In this document: positions 1 to 7,372 of the stretch, one piece after another | Layout: every line of letters begins with the position of its first letter | How positions within the stretch are numbered: position 1 is the stretch's first letter | NCBI GenBank assembly: GCA_002688965.1 | Contig: NZEE01000097.1 | Location: forward strand, 1-14,776 | DNA length: 14,776 bases | Direction of reading: 5' to 3' | From: an archaeon | GTDB lineage: Archaea; Aenigmatarchaeota; Aenigmatarchaeia; GW2011-AR5; GCA-2688965 | The notes under the pieces: model-generated | Databases searched by the model: none | Told to the model about the DNA's origin: nothing | What the model saw: only the letters and a program-made list of their open reading frames with translations | Made by a program: the position numbers and the translations under genes

Positions 1-88
1 AGAACTAGAACCAGAACTAGAACCAGAACTAGAACCAGAACTAGAACCAGAACTAGAACCAGAACTAGAACCAGAACTAGAACCAGAA
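1..88. repeat. 12-bp perfect tandem repeat (7 full copies plus a partial eighth)
   Basis: The unit AGAACTAGAACC is repeated seven times without a mismatch (1-84) and continues as AGAA before diverging at 89. Each unit is itself two near-identical hexamers, AGAAC(T/C). The array runs off the left edge, so its full length is unknown. Perfect identity, including at codon third positions, suggests recent expansion by replication slippage. There are no spacers, so it is not a CRISPR array. Confidence 0.98.
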
Positions 89-97
89 TTAATTTAG
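2..97 (+). CDS. C-terminal end of an upstream protein with an (ELEP)n tail, partial
   Basis: Reading from base 2, the repeat encodes seven Glu-Leu-Glu-Pro units, followed by Glu-Leu-Ile and a TAG stop at 95-97. This would be a strongly acidic, proline-spaced, low-complexity tail on a protein whose body lies outside the window. The coding frame is uncertain: the frame starting at base 1 is also open, giving an Arg-Thr repeat that ends at TAA 100-102. The third forward frame is closed by TAG in every unit. I prefer the ELEP frame because acidic, proline-rich tails are commoner in real proteins and its stop falls directly after the repeat. No function can be assigned from the tail alone. Confidence 0.5.
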   Translation, partial: ELEPELEPELEPELEPELEPELEPELEPELI

Positions 98-139
98 TTT
101 AAACCGGTTATCAGAAATGTATAATTTATACATCTGATA
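98..139 (+). promoter_or_regulatory. candidate sigma70-type promoter with overlapping palindrome
   Basis: A TATAAT hexamer at 120-125 lies 16 nt downstream of a weak -35-like TTTAAA (98-103). The -10 box sits inside a perfect 17-bp palindrome, ATGTATAATTTATACAT (117-133). Flanking arms TATCAGA (109-115) and TCTGATA (133-139) extend the symmetry with a two-base bulge. Short TCTGA repeats recur at 133, 141 and 162. This is the only sizeable gap before fifteen co-directional genes, so it is the natural place for the cluster promoter. The palindrome could be a repressor operator or form an RNA hairpin in the leader. No U-run follows it, so a classical rho-independent terminator for the upstream gene is unlikely. 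Promoter and operator roles are inferred. Confidence 0.4.
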
Positions 140-170
140 GTCTGATGATAACTTATTCTTATCTGACCTT

Positions 171-175
171 AAGGA
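171..175 (+). promoter_or_regulatory. ribosome binding site deciding the first cluster gene's start
   Basis: AAGGA lies 8 nt upstream of ATG 184. The alternative ATG at 145 has only AT-rich sequence and TCTGA repeats in front of it. This supports the shorter protein. Confidence 0.65.
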
Positions 176-183
176 AAATAGAT

Positions 184-2121
184 ATGTTTACTGATAGTCC
201 TTTTAATAATTCACCTGTTATTGATATTCCTGCAAATACAGACATCATATTTGTCGCAGATATGTTTGTTGAGGATTATGTGGGAGGTGCTGAATTAACA
301 TCCGAAGCACTCATAGCTTCATCACCTTTTGATATTTTTAAAATCCACACTAAAGATTTAAACATGCAAGTACTTGAAAATGGATTTCAAAAATATTGGA
401 TATTTGGAAATTTTGCATCTCTAAATGAAGAATTGGTACCCTCAATCGTTGCCAATCTTAATTATTCAGTGCTTGAATATGATTACAAATATTGCCAATG
501 GAGATCTCCGGAAAAATGTCAAGAAATTACCGGGGAATCATGTGTATGTGAAAACTCCCTACATGGAAAATTAATATCGACATTTTTATATGGTGCTACA
601 TCATTGTGGTGGATGTCAGAAATGCAAATGCAACACTATCATCAGATATACCCATTTTTATCAGAAAGGGAAAACTGGGTTCTTAGTTCTGTTTTTGACG
701 ATCAGTTTTTTCTGACTTTAAAGCTGCTTCGTGAAAAATATGCGACTATTGAACCAAAGGGATGGATAGTATTGGGATCCCCAAGTTGGATTAAGGGTTA
801 CGAAGATGCGGTTCAGTGGTGTGAAGAAAATAATAAGAATTATGAGACTTTATTCAATGCACCTTATGATGAAGTTTTAGAAAAGCTGGCTCAGGCGGAA
901 GGTTTTGTGTATCTTCCTCGAGGGAATGATACATGCCCTAGGATGGTAATTGAAGCCAGGCTACTAGGCTGTAAATTAAAAACAAACGAATATGTTCAAC
1001 ATGCAAATGAGATGTGGTTTGACACTGATGATATGTTTGAAACTGAGGCTTATTTGTTTGCAGCACGTGAACGTTTTTGGAATGGCATCAAGCATGCTAT
1101 CGAGTGGTCTCCAACCATTAGCGGGTATACCACGGTTTTAAATTCTACTCAACAACATTATCCATGGCAAGAATGCATCAAATCAATGTTGGGATTTTGT
1201 GATGAGGTAATTGCGGTTGATGGAGGATCAGGAGATAATACATGGGATGAGCTTAAGTTATGGGCAGAAGAAGAACCCAGGCTAAGAGTCTATCAGAATG
1301 TAAGAGATTGGGATCATCCTCGCTTTGCGGTATTTGATGGATCTCAAAAGGCATATGCAAGATCACTTTGTACGGGAAATTTTTGTTGGCAACAAGATGC
1401 TGATGAGATTGTGCATGAAGATGATTATGAAAAAATCAAAAACCTAATTCGGTCCTTCCCTGCACAGGTTGATTTAGTCTGTTTACCCATTGTTGAATAT
1501 TGGGGTGGCGTAGAGAAAACACGATTGGATGTCAATCCATGGAAATGGAGATTATCTCGAAATGCTCCGCATATTACACATGGAATTCCAAAAGATTTTA
1601 GACAACAGGATAAAGATGGAGATGCATATGCTAAACCGGGTACGGATGGTTGCGATTATATTCATCAGGAAACCGGAGAAGTAATTGCTAATGCTAATTT
1701 CTATAATTCTGAGGCTCATAATCTAAGATTGCATGCGTTGGTAGGAAATGAAGAAGCCCTTAGCATGTATCAGGAATGGTTTTCTAGAAATGTAGAATTA
1801 TTTCCTGTAGTACATCATTATTCATGGATTGATTTGGGCAGGAAAATTCGAACTTATCGTGATTATTGGTCTAGACATTGGCAAAGCCTTTATAACATTC
1901 AGCAGGAAGATGTTCCGGAAAACAATATGTTTTTCGATAAAGCGTGGAAAGATGTTACTGAAGAAGAAATTGATGCACTAGCTTTGAAATTAGCAAAAGA
2001 AATGGGGGGATGGGTATTTCATGAAAGGGTAGACTTTAATAAACCAACGCCCTTTATGAATTTGTCTTTAACTCATCCAGCCGTGATTAATAACTATCTA
2101 TCTAGCGACAGTATAGAATGA
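184..2121 (+). CDS. two-domain glycosyltransferase (GT-B half fused to GT2-type GT-A half)
   Basis: This 645-residue protein looks like two transferases in one chain. The N-terminal half (about 20-300) resembles a GT4/GT-B enzyme: a hydrophobic strand followed by GGAE at 34-37, then a nucleotide-binding-like segment with PRGNDTCPRMVIEARLLG near 245-265. The C-terminal half (about 315 on) is GT2-like: a VDGGSGDNT loop near 345-353 and a metal-binding DADE at 405-408, followed by an aromatic-rich tail. I place the start at ATG 184 because AAGGA at 171-175 is well spaced from it. An in-frame ATG at 145 would add 13 residues without a comparable ribosome site. It is the first gene after the candidate promoter and overlaps the next gene by 4 nt (ATGA). 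The likely role is sequential transfer of two sugars in the cytoplasm. Donors and acceptors are unknown. Confidence 0.85.
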   Translation: MFTDSPFNNSPVIDIPANTDIIFVADMFVEDYVGGAELTSEALIASSPFDIFKIHTKDLNMQVLENGFQKYWIFGNFASLNEELVPSIVANLNYSVLEYDYKYCQWRSPEKCQEITGESCVCENSLHGKLISTFLYGATSLWWMSEMQMQHYHQIYPFLSERENWVLSSVFDDQFFLTLKLLREKYATIEPKGWIVLGSPSWIKGYEDAVQWCEENNKNYETLFNAPYDEVLEKLAQAEGFVYLPRGNDTCPRMVIEARLLGCKLKTNEYVQHANEMWFDTDDMFETEAYLFAARERFWNGIKHAIEWSPTISGYTTVLNSTQQHYPWQECIKSMLGFCDEVIAVDGGSGDNTWDELKLWAEEEPRLRVYQNVRDWDHPRFAVFDGSQKAYARSLCTGNFCWQQDADEIVHEDDYEKIKNLIRSFPAQVDLVCLPIVEYWGGVEKTRLDVNPWKWRLSRNAPHITHGIPKDFRQQDKDGDAYAKPGTDGCDYIHQETGEVIANANFYNSEAHNLRLHALVGNEEALSMYQEWFSRNVELFPVVHHYSWIDLGRKIRTYRDYWSRHWQSLYNIQQEDVPENNMFFDKAWKDVTEEEIDALALKLAKEMGGWVFHERVDFNKPTPFMNLSLTHPAVINNYLSSDSIE

Positions 2122-2939
2122 CGAAAATTAAATCTGACACTTCTAAAACTGAGATTATCGGATCTGAAATAAAGCGGTTGGTCAATCTTAAGGGATCTGA
2201 TAATTGGGCTAAAACACGCTCAAGTGATAATTTCAAACTAGTAGAAAAAACATACCCCTTTGGGAAGCGTCTGTGCTATGAAAAAATCAATATTGATAAT
2301 GATTATATTGATTTACAATCCTCTAGAGGAATTGGAATAGAGGAGAATGATGTTCTAGAAAATGTATTGTCAAGAATCGAAGATCTGATGCGCATCATCG
2401 AATCGGATGAGGTTAGAATTTCTGAAATTGACAATATATTTCAGCATCCCAAGTTGAAAATATCGGATCTTAAACATACGGGGTTTGTTGAATTGGGTTT
2501 CAGAATCCCTCGTTTAATGAAATATTACGCTGATCATTTTAATGTTCCAGTATGGGGTTATGATGTCGCCCCTCTAAGTCTCGAGGTTACTAAACAAATG
2601 GGATATGACGCTAGACAATATGATTTTAATAATTGTGGTGGGGATCTAGGTTTGGGTGGTGCTTCATTAGTCGTTTCATATCATATGTTGGAACACTTAA
2701 GTGATCCGCCCTCGGCCATCAAAAGAATATTTGAGGCTATGGATAAAGGTTCATTTTTTCATGTTGAAGTGCCTATTGAGCCTGGAGTTCCCCGTTTAAA
2801 TTATGGTCATATGTTTGCCTTTCATGAAAATGATCTTGGCGCATTTTTAAATTTAATTGGATTTGAAGTATTGACTAAATCAAATTGTACTCACCATGAC
2901 GGTCCGCTGATTGAAAGGTATATGGCGAGAAAACCATAA
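2118..2939 (+). CDS. class I SAM-dependent methyltransferase (Methyltransf_23-like)
   Basis: A 273-residue protein with a roughly 120-residue N-terminal region I do not recognise, then a Rossmann-like methyltransferase core. The core shows FVELGFRIP at 123-131 in the motif I position, an acidic strand end WGYDV (146-150), SYHMLEHLSDP (187-197) in the motif IV region, and a later GHMFAFHENDL (230-240). The HMLEHL and GHxxxF patterns are typical of methyltransferases in polysaccharide clusters. Motif I is degenerate: the usual E/DxGxGxG is here ELGFRIP, with a single glycine. The ATG overlaps the stop of the glycosyltransferase gene before it by 4 nt and has no clear ribosome site, so translational coupling is likely. 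The probable role is methylating a sugar or glycan end; the substrate is unknown. Confidence 0.8.
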   Translation: MTKIKSDTSKTEIIGSEIKRLVNLKGSDNWAKTRSSDNFKLVEKTYPFGKRLCYEKINIDNDYIDLQSSRGIGIEENDVLENVLSRIEDLMRIIESDEVRISEIDNIFQHPKLKISDLKHTGFVELGFRIPRLMKYYADHFNVPVWGYDVAPLSLEVTKQMGYDARQYDFNNCGGDLGLGGASLVVSYHMLEHLSDPPSAIKRIFEAMDKGSFFHVEVPIEPGVPRLNYGHMFAFHENDLGAFLNLIGFEVLTKSNCTHHDGPLIERYMARKP

Positions 2940-3661
2940 TGGAGAATCGTTTTATTTTTATCATGCCAGCTTATAATGCCGCGAATACGATTACTAGAAG
3001 CCTATTTTCGGTTTGGTTTCAAACGCATAATAATTGGAAAATTATTGTTAGGGATGACATGTCAACCGATGGAACCCCGGAGGTTGTTGATAGTTTTAAG
3101 AAACAGTTTGGGGTGGACAATAATAGAATTAGTCTTACAGTCAATACAGAAAAACATTGGGAAATTAAAAATATCATTGAGGCGCTGAAAGAGACGGAGT
3201 CTAATGATATCATATGCAGGTTGGATGGTGATGATTGGCTGTGCGACTGTGATGCCCTGACCATGATTAACCATAGATACAATGAATTGAACGTGGGAGC
3301 CTTGTGGACAGCTCATCGCTGGTCATTTAGTACACGCAATATTTCCGGCCCATTACCAAAATACGTCGATCCCTATAAGCATCCATGGGTTTCTTCACAT
3401 CTTAAAACATTTCGTAGATCATTGATAGAAGACGTCAAGGATGAAAATTTTCGTGGTGAAGATGGAGATTATTTTAAAAGAATCGGCGATCAAACAATCT
3501 ACTTACCTGTATTGCATCAGGCTGCAGGAAATTGGCACTATGAACCCACGGTAACTTATCATTATACCATTGATATGAAACCTCAAACGTTTCAAACAAG
3601 TGATGCACAATTTCAGCGCCAAGAAGGTGAATTCTTACGTGCACGTGGTTTTATTAGTTAA
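2939..3661 (+). CDS. glycosyltransferase family 2
   Basis: A compact 240-residue GT-A enzyme. PAYNAANTI (10-18) is the classic GT2 start, RDDMSTDGT (38-46) is the nucleotide-binding loop, and LDGDDW (95-100) holds the DXD metal site. A second acidic segment, GEDGDYF (173-179), sits where GT2 enzymes carry the catalytic base region. There is no membrane segment, so it should be cytoplasmic or peripheral. Its ATG shares one base with the upstream TAA, again implying coupled translation. The C-terminal part after about 185 is short, and I cannot infer the donor sugar. The family call is secure; the exact reaction is not. Confidence 0.92.
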   Translation: MENRFIFIMPAYNAANTITRSLFSVWFQTHNNWKIIVRDDMSTDGTPEVVDSFKKQFGVDNNRISLTVNTEKHWEIKNIIEALKETESNDIICRLDGDDWLCDCDALTMINHRYNELNVGALWTAHRWSFSTRNISGPLPKYVDPYKHPWVSSHLKTFRRSLIEDVKDENFRGEDGDYFKRIGDQTIYLPVLHQAAGNWHYEPTVTYHYTIDMKPQTFQTSDAQFQRQEGEFLRARGFIS

Positions 3662-3666
3662 TACCT

Positions 3667-4569
3667 ATGAAAATTCTTGTTAATAGAAAACCGGTTAATG
3701 GTCCATGGGGTGGTGGTAATCATTTTATTAAAGCATTTCATGAAACTGGGATTAAGAAGGGACACCAGATTACCAATAGTTTTTCTTCGGATTTAGATGC
3801 GGTATTTATGATTGATCCTCGATACGATGAATTAGGGATATCAATTAATGAGATCAAGGAATATAAGTCTCATTATCCTTCGACTTTTATTCTACATAGA
3901 GTTAATGAATGTGATTCTCGTAAAGGAACATGTGATACAGACAATCTTCTACAGTACTGTAGCATGCATACGGATGTTTCTATTTTTGTTTCGGAATGGA
4001 TGAAAGATTATCATCTTTCTAAAGGGTGGAAATGTAACGCTAATGATGTAATTCATAATGGGGTTGACCATTCAGTATTCAAACCTAATCATAAATTCAA
4101 TGATGGAAAAATCAATATAGTGGCTCATCATTGGTCTGACAATTATCTTAAAGGGTTTGATGTCTATGATTTTTTGGATAATCTAGTATCCTTACATGAT
4201 CATCTTACATTTACATACATCGGGCGTGAACGTGGCACCTTTCAAAATACGAAAATTATTCCACCATTGGCGGGGAAAAAGTTAGGAGATGAGTTGGGCC
4301 GGTATGATGTATACATTAGTGGATCTAGATCTGATCCGGGACCCAACCACATATTGGAGAGTTTGGCATGCTATATGCCCACATATGTACATAAAGATGG
4401 GGGTGGTGCAGTAGAGTTCGCCGGGGATGATCATGTTTATGGATCATTGAGTGAATTACAAGATCTGATCTTAAGTGGTAAATTCATGCCCAATATCTTG
4501 AAGCCGGCTCCATGGGACGTTTGCATAAATAAATATTTTGACATATTGGAAAAAAAAGGTTTGTATTAA
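3667..4569 (+). CDS. GT4-type glycosyltransferase, short GT-B
   Basis: A 300-residue protein with GT-B features. The N-terminus has a glycine-rich GPWGGGNHF (12-20) in the acceptor-side loop position. A domain linker region reads HNGVDHSVFKP (130-140), as in many GT4 enzymes. The donor-binding part has IGRERG (185-190) and SRSDPGPNHILESLACYMP (220-238), the counterpart of the GT4 E-x7-E region, with further acidic residues at 250 and 254-255. At 300 residues it is shorter than typical GT4 proteins (about 350-400). It starts 5 nt after the preceding GT2 gene and has no obvious ribosome site. It is the first of three similarly short GT4 genes in tandem. Donor and acceptor are unknown. Confidence 0.82.
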   Translation: MKILVNRKPVNGPWGGGNHFIKAFHETGIKKGHQITNSFSSDLDAVFMIDPRYDELGISINEIKEYKSHYPSTFILHRVNECDSRKGTCDTDNLLQYCSMHTDVSIFVSEWMKDYHLSKGWKCNANDVIHNGVDHSVFKPNHKFNDGKINIVAHHWSDNYLKGFDVYDFLDNLVSLHDHLTFTYIGRERGTFQNTKIIPPLAGKKLGDELGRYDVYISGSRSDPGPNHILESLACYMPTYVHKDGGGAVEFAGDDHVYGSLSELQDLILSGKFMPNILKPAPWDVCINKYFDILEKKGLY

Positions 4570-5477
4570 TGAAATTTCATTTTTCAAATGTCAATTTTTC
4601 TTCTAATACAGGGCCCAATACATTTGCTAATAGGCTTGCTCATGAATTAACACAGCAAGGCCATGATATCGTTTCTGAGAAGGATGCATATGATGTTTTT
4701 CTTATTTTTATTGAACCTTCATCACTTCCGCGGTTGGGTTGTAGAGTAATACACAGGTTAGATGGAATATGGTTCAAGCCAGATCAGTTTCATACTCACA
4801 ATAAAAATATAAAATGGGCATATGATAATAGTGATCATGTTATATGGCAGTCTGAATTTGACAAAAACATGACTATTCACCATTGGGGAGAGAAAACAGG
4901 GACTGTTATTCATAACGGGGTTAAGTTAAAAAAAGTTGACGTGATCTCTATGGACGTTTTACAGATTCGTAAAACGTATAAACAGTTTTTTGTATGTTCT
5001 TCAAACTGGCATGCTCAGAAACGGCTTAAGAAAAATATAGAGTTATTCTTTAAATTAAAACAACACTACCCTCATTCATGTTTGGTTGTGATGGGATCCA
5101 ATCCGGACTATGTAGTTAATCACAAAGACGTTATTTATACCGGTCCTCTGTCACACCAGAAGTGTCTGGAGATGTTTTCGGCTGCTGATTGGATGATTCA
5201 CCTTGCCTGGTTGGATCATTGTCCCAATGTGGTTGTAGAGGCGCTTTCACAGAATTGTCCGGTGATCTGTACGGATTCCGGAGGAACGCAAGAGATTGTA
5301 GGGAGCAATGGCATAATCGTTCCAGAGTCTATCATCTATAATTATGAACTAACTGATTATGATAAACCTTATGATTTAGAGATGGATATTTTTAAGCTTC
5401 CAGAGATCGATGTCAATAATCAATATTTGGATATTGGGAAAGTGGCATGCCAATATATCAAAATTTTGGAAAAATAG
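4569..5477 (+). CDS. GT4-type glycosyltransferase, short GT-B
   Basis: A 302-residue GT-B enzyme. NTGPNTFANRLAHEL (13-27) is the N-terminal glycine loop and helix, WQSEFDKNM (93-101) and VIHNGV (113-118) mark the domain junction, and SSNWHAQKRLKKNIELF (144-160) starts the donor domain. The best family signature is CPNVVVEALSQNCPVI (218-233) followed by TDSGGTQEIV (235-244), a good match to the GT4 nucleotide-sugar binding motif. The start codon overlaps the upstream stop by one base. Its order relative to its two GT4 neighbours suggests consecutive additions to one glycan, which is inference. Confidence 0.9.
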   Translation: MKFHFSNVNFSSNTGPNTFANRLAHELTQQGHDIVSEKDAYDVFLIFIEPSSLPRLGCRVIHRLDGIWFKPDQFHTHNKNIKWAYDNSDHVIWQSEFDKNMTIHHWGEKTGTVIHNGVKLKKVDVISMDVLQIRKTYKQFFVCSSNWHAQKRLKKNIELFFKLKQHYPHSCLVVMGSNPDYVVNHKDVIYTGPLSHQKCLEMFSAADWMIHLAWLDHCPNVVVEALSQNCPVICTDSGGTQEIVGSNGIIVPESIIYNYELTDYDKPYDLEMDIFKLPEIDVNNQYLDIGKVACQYIKILEK

Positions 5478-5478
5478 T

Positions 5479-6390
5479 ATGAAAGTATTTGTTTTAGCTC
5501 CGAATGAAAACTGGATTTGTGATAGGATTGTTGAGGAATGGAATGCTCATATGTCCCATCTTTCAGCCGCTAATATATCGGAAGCCGATATTTTATGGCT
5601 ACAGGCTGGGTGGTGTTGGAATCATATACCTACACAGATTCTAGAGAAAAAAAAAGTATTATTAACAGAGCATCACATAGTTCCGGAAAAATTTGGGACA
5701 TCTCAAAGAGATGAATTTAAATTTAGGGATCAATTTATAGATGCTTATCATGTTCCCAATCGATTTACAGCTAAATTCATTCGAGGTCTAACGACAAAGC
5801 CGATTCACGTTTTGGGGTATTGGTTTGATGATCAGAAATGGTATGAAGAAGATAAAGTTGCATGTTGTAAATCATTAGGGTTACCTCATGACATGTTTAT
5901 TGTAGGGTCCTTTCAGCGAGATACGGAAGGGTCAACGAATGCTCCAAAGTTAGAAAAAGGACCGGATTTATTTTGTGATTATCTAGAGTCACTAAATCGA
6001 CATGATCTTCATGTACTCTTGGGGGGATGGAGAAGGGGATATGTGATCGATCGATTAAAGCATGCCGGAATTTCTTTTACATATTTTGAAAAAGCATCTA
6101 TTGATATAGTAAGAAAAATGTATAATGCGTGTGATCTTTATATTGTAGCATCCCGTTATGAAGGAGGTCCACAGGCCATATATGAGGCCGCTGCAATGAA
6201 GGTGCCCATTATTTCAACAAATGTGGGTACTGCTTCTGACGTTTTATGCAACACGTGTATTGTGGATCTATCACGTGAAACTTATTATCCGACCAAAAAG
6301 GATATAGATTTGAACTTTAACAAAGTTCAGGATTACAATATGATTAATCATATGCAAAACTATGAAAAATTATTAAGGGAAATAGTGTGA
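5479..6390 (+). CDS. GT4-type glycosyltransferase, short GT-B
   Basis: A 303-residue protein. I start it at ATG 5479, one base after the previous stop, where the protein begins MKVFVLAP, a typical first beta strand. An in-frame ATG at 5410 would add 23 poorly plausible residues inside the upstream gene. The donor domain shows VGSFQRDTEG (142-151), then KLEKGPDLF (157-165). The GT4 motif is SRYEGGPQAIYEAAAMKVPII (225-245) followed by TNVGTASDVL, in which the usual second Glu is replaced by Ser/Asp. The overall shape is clear even though the N-terminal acceptor half is short. It overlaps the gmd gene by 4 nt (GTGA). The sugar transferred is unknown. Confidence 0.85.
   Translation: MKVFVLAPNENWICDRIVEEWNAHMSHLSAANISEADILWLQAGWCWNHIPTQILEKKKVLLTEHHIVPEKFGTSQRDEFKFRDQFIDAYHVPNRFTAKFIRGLTTKPIHVLGYWFDDQKWYEEDKVACCKSLGLPHDMFIVGSFQRDTEGSTNAPKLEKGPDLFCDYLESLNRHDLHVLLGGWRRGYVIDRLKHAGISFTYFEKASIDIVRKMYNACDLYIVASRYEGGPQAIYEAAAMKVPIISTNVGTASDVLCNTCIVDLSRETYYPTKKDIDLNFNKVQDYNMINHMQNYEKLLREIV
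6375..6380 (+). promoter_or_regulatory. ribosome binding site for the GTG start of gmd
   Basis: AAGGGA lies 6 nt before GTG 6387. It supports a GTG start where no in-frame ATG is available before the NAD-binding motif. Confidence 0.6.
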
Positions 6391-7370
6391 CAGTACAAAA
6401 ACGAGCATTAGTTACCGGTGTTAATGGTATGGATGGTTCCCATCTTGCTGATCTTTTATTAGAAAAAGACTATAAGGTCTTTGGGTTAGAAAGACGATCT
6501 TCGGTCAAAAATAGAACTAACACAAGTCATTTAAAAGATAAAATAACGTTTGTACCAGGTGACTTAACAGACCAGAATTCGTTAGTAAGAGCTTTAAAGG
6601 AGAGTAACCCTCATGAGGTTTATAACCTGGGTGCTCAATCATTTGTAGGGGAAAGTTGGAATACTCCGGAGTTTACTTCTGATGTGACAGGCCTGGGAGT
6701 ATTGCGTGTTCTTGAAGCCATTCGTGAATATGATAAAAGCACTAAGTTTTATCAAGCTAGCTCTTCCGAAATGTTCGGTCGAATGGTGGAGGATCCAGCA
6801 AATGAAGAAACCCCCTTTTATCCTCGTAGTCCTTATGGCGTTTCGAAACTTTATGGTCATTGGATTACAAAAAATTATCGAGAATCATATGGAATGTTTG
6901 CATGTTCGGGAATTCTTTTTAATCATGAATCAGAAAGAAGAGGCCTGGAATTTGTAACTAGAAAAATTTCTGATGGGGTGGCACGAATTCATCTAGGGAT
7001 AGCTGACCATATTGCATTGGGTAATCTAGATTCAAAACGAGATTGGGGATATGCTCCGGATTATGTCAATGCTATGTGGTTGATGTTACAACAAGACGAG
7101 CCCAATGATTATGTAATAGCGACGGGAGAAACCCATTCTATTCGTGAATTTTTAGATATTGCATTTTCCTATGTGGGGATTGATAATTGGTTATCACATA
7201 TAAAGCAAGATCCTAAATTTATGAGACCTGCAGAGGTAGATGTACTGCGCGGTGATTATCAAAAGGCAAAAATGAATTTGGGATGGGAACCCACGGTATA
7301 TTTTAATGAATTGGTTGTCAAGATGATAAAAAATGACGTCAGCAGAATTAAACACGAGTTGAGTTATTAA
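6387..7370 (+). CDS. gmd: GDP-mannose 4,6-dehydratase
   Basis: Converts GDP-D-mannose to GDP-4-keto-6-deoxy-D-mannose, the precursor of GDP-fucose, rhamnose, colitose and perosamine. The 327-residue protein is full length for the family. It has the NAD(P)-binding TGVNGMDGSHL (10-20), active-site ASSSEMFG (124-131) with Ser126 and Glu128, and Tyr150 and Lys154 at family spacing. RRGLEFVTRKI (184-194) and NLDSKRDWGYAPDYV (213-227) are strongly diagnostic of Gmd. The usual active-site Thr is a conservative Ser. The start is GTG at 6387, overlapping the upstream stop by 4 nt, with AAGGGA at 6375-6380 as ribosome site. It opens the nucleotide-sugar block. No GDP-fucose synthase follows; an aminotransferase three genes downstream is the most plausible user of the product. 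Confidence 0.95.
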   Translation: MTVQKRALVTGVNGMDGSHLADLLLEKDYKVFGLERRSSVKNRTNTSHLKDKITFVPGDLTDQNSLVRALKESNPHEVYNLGAQSFVGESWNTPEFTSDVTGLGVLRVLEAIREYDKSTKFYQASSSEMFGRMVEDPANEETPFYPRSPYGVSKLYGHWITKNYRESYGMFACSGILFNHESERRGLEFVTRKISDGVARIHLGIADHIALGNLDSKRDWGYAPDYVNAMWLMLQQDEPNDYVIATGETHSIREFLDIAFSYVGIDNWLSHIKQDPKFMRPAEVDVLRGDYQKAKMNLGWEPTVYFNELVVKMIKNDVSRIKHELSY

Positions 7371-7372
7371 TC

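Noticed and set aside
1..88. CRISPR-like array
   Set aside because: Units are 12 bp, directly adjacent and identical, with no spacers; it is a simple tandem repeat.
109..139. Rho-independent terminator of the upstream gene
   Set aside because: The inverted repeat is AT-rich, has a one-base centre and a bulge, and is not followed by a T-run.
145..183. Start of the fusion glycosyltransferase at ATG 145
   Set aside because: No ribosome site in front of it, and ATG 184 has a well-spaced AAGGA.
2976..3316. Open frames on both strands within the GT2 gene
   Set aside because: They overlap a gene with strong GT2 motifs and encode nothing recognisable; they are shadow frames.
5410..5478. N-terminal extension of the third GT4 gene
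   Set aside because: It lies inside the coding region of the previous gene; the start at 5479 gives a typical first beta strand directly after the upstream stop.
6639..6957. Additional open frames on both strands inside gmd
   Set aside because: gmd is unmistakable here and these frames show no family features.
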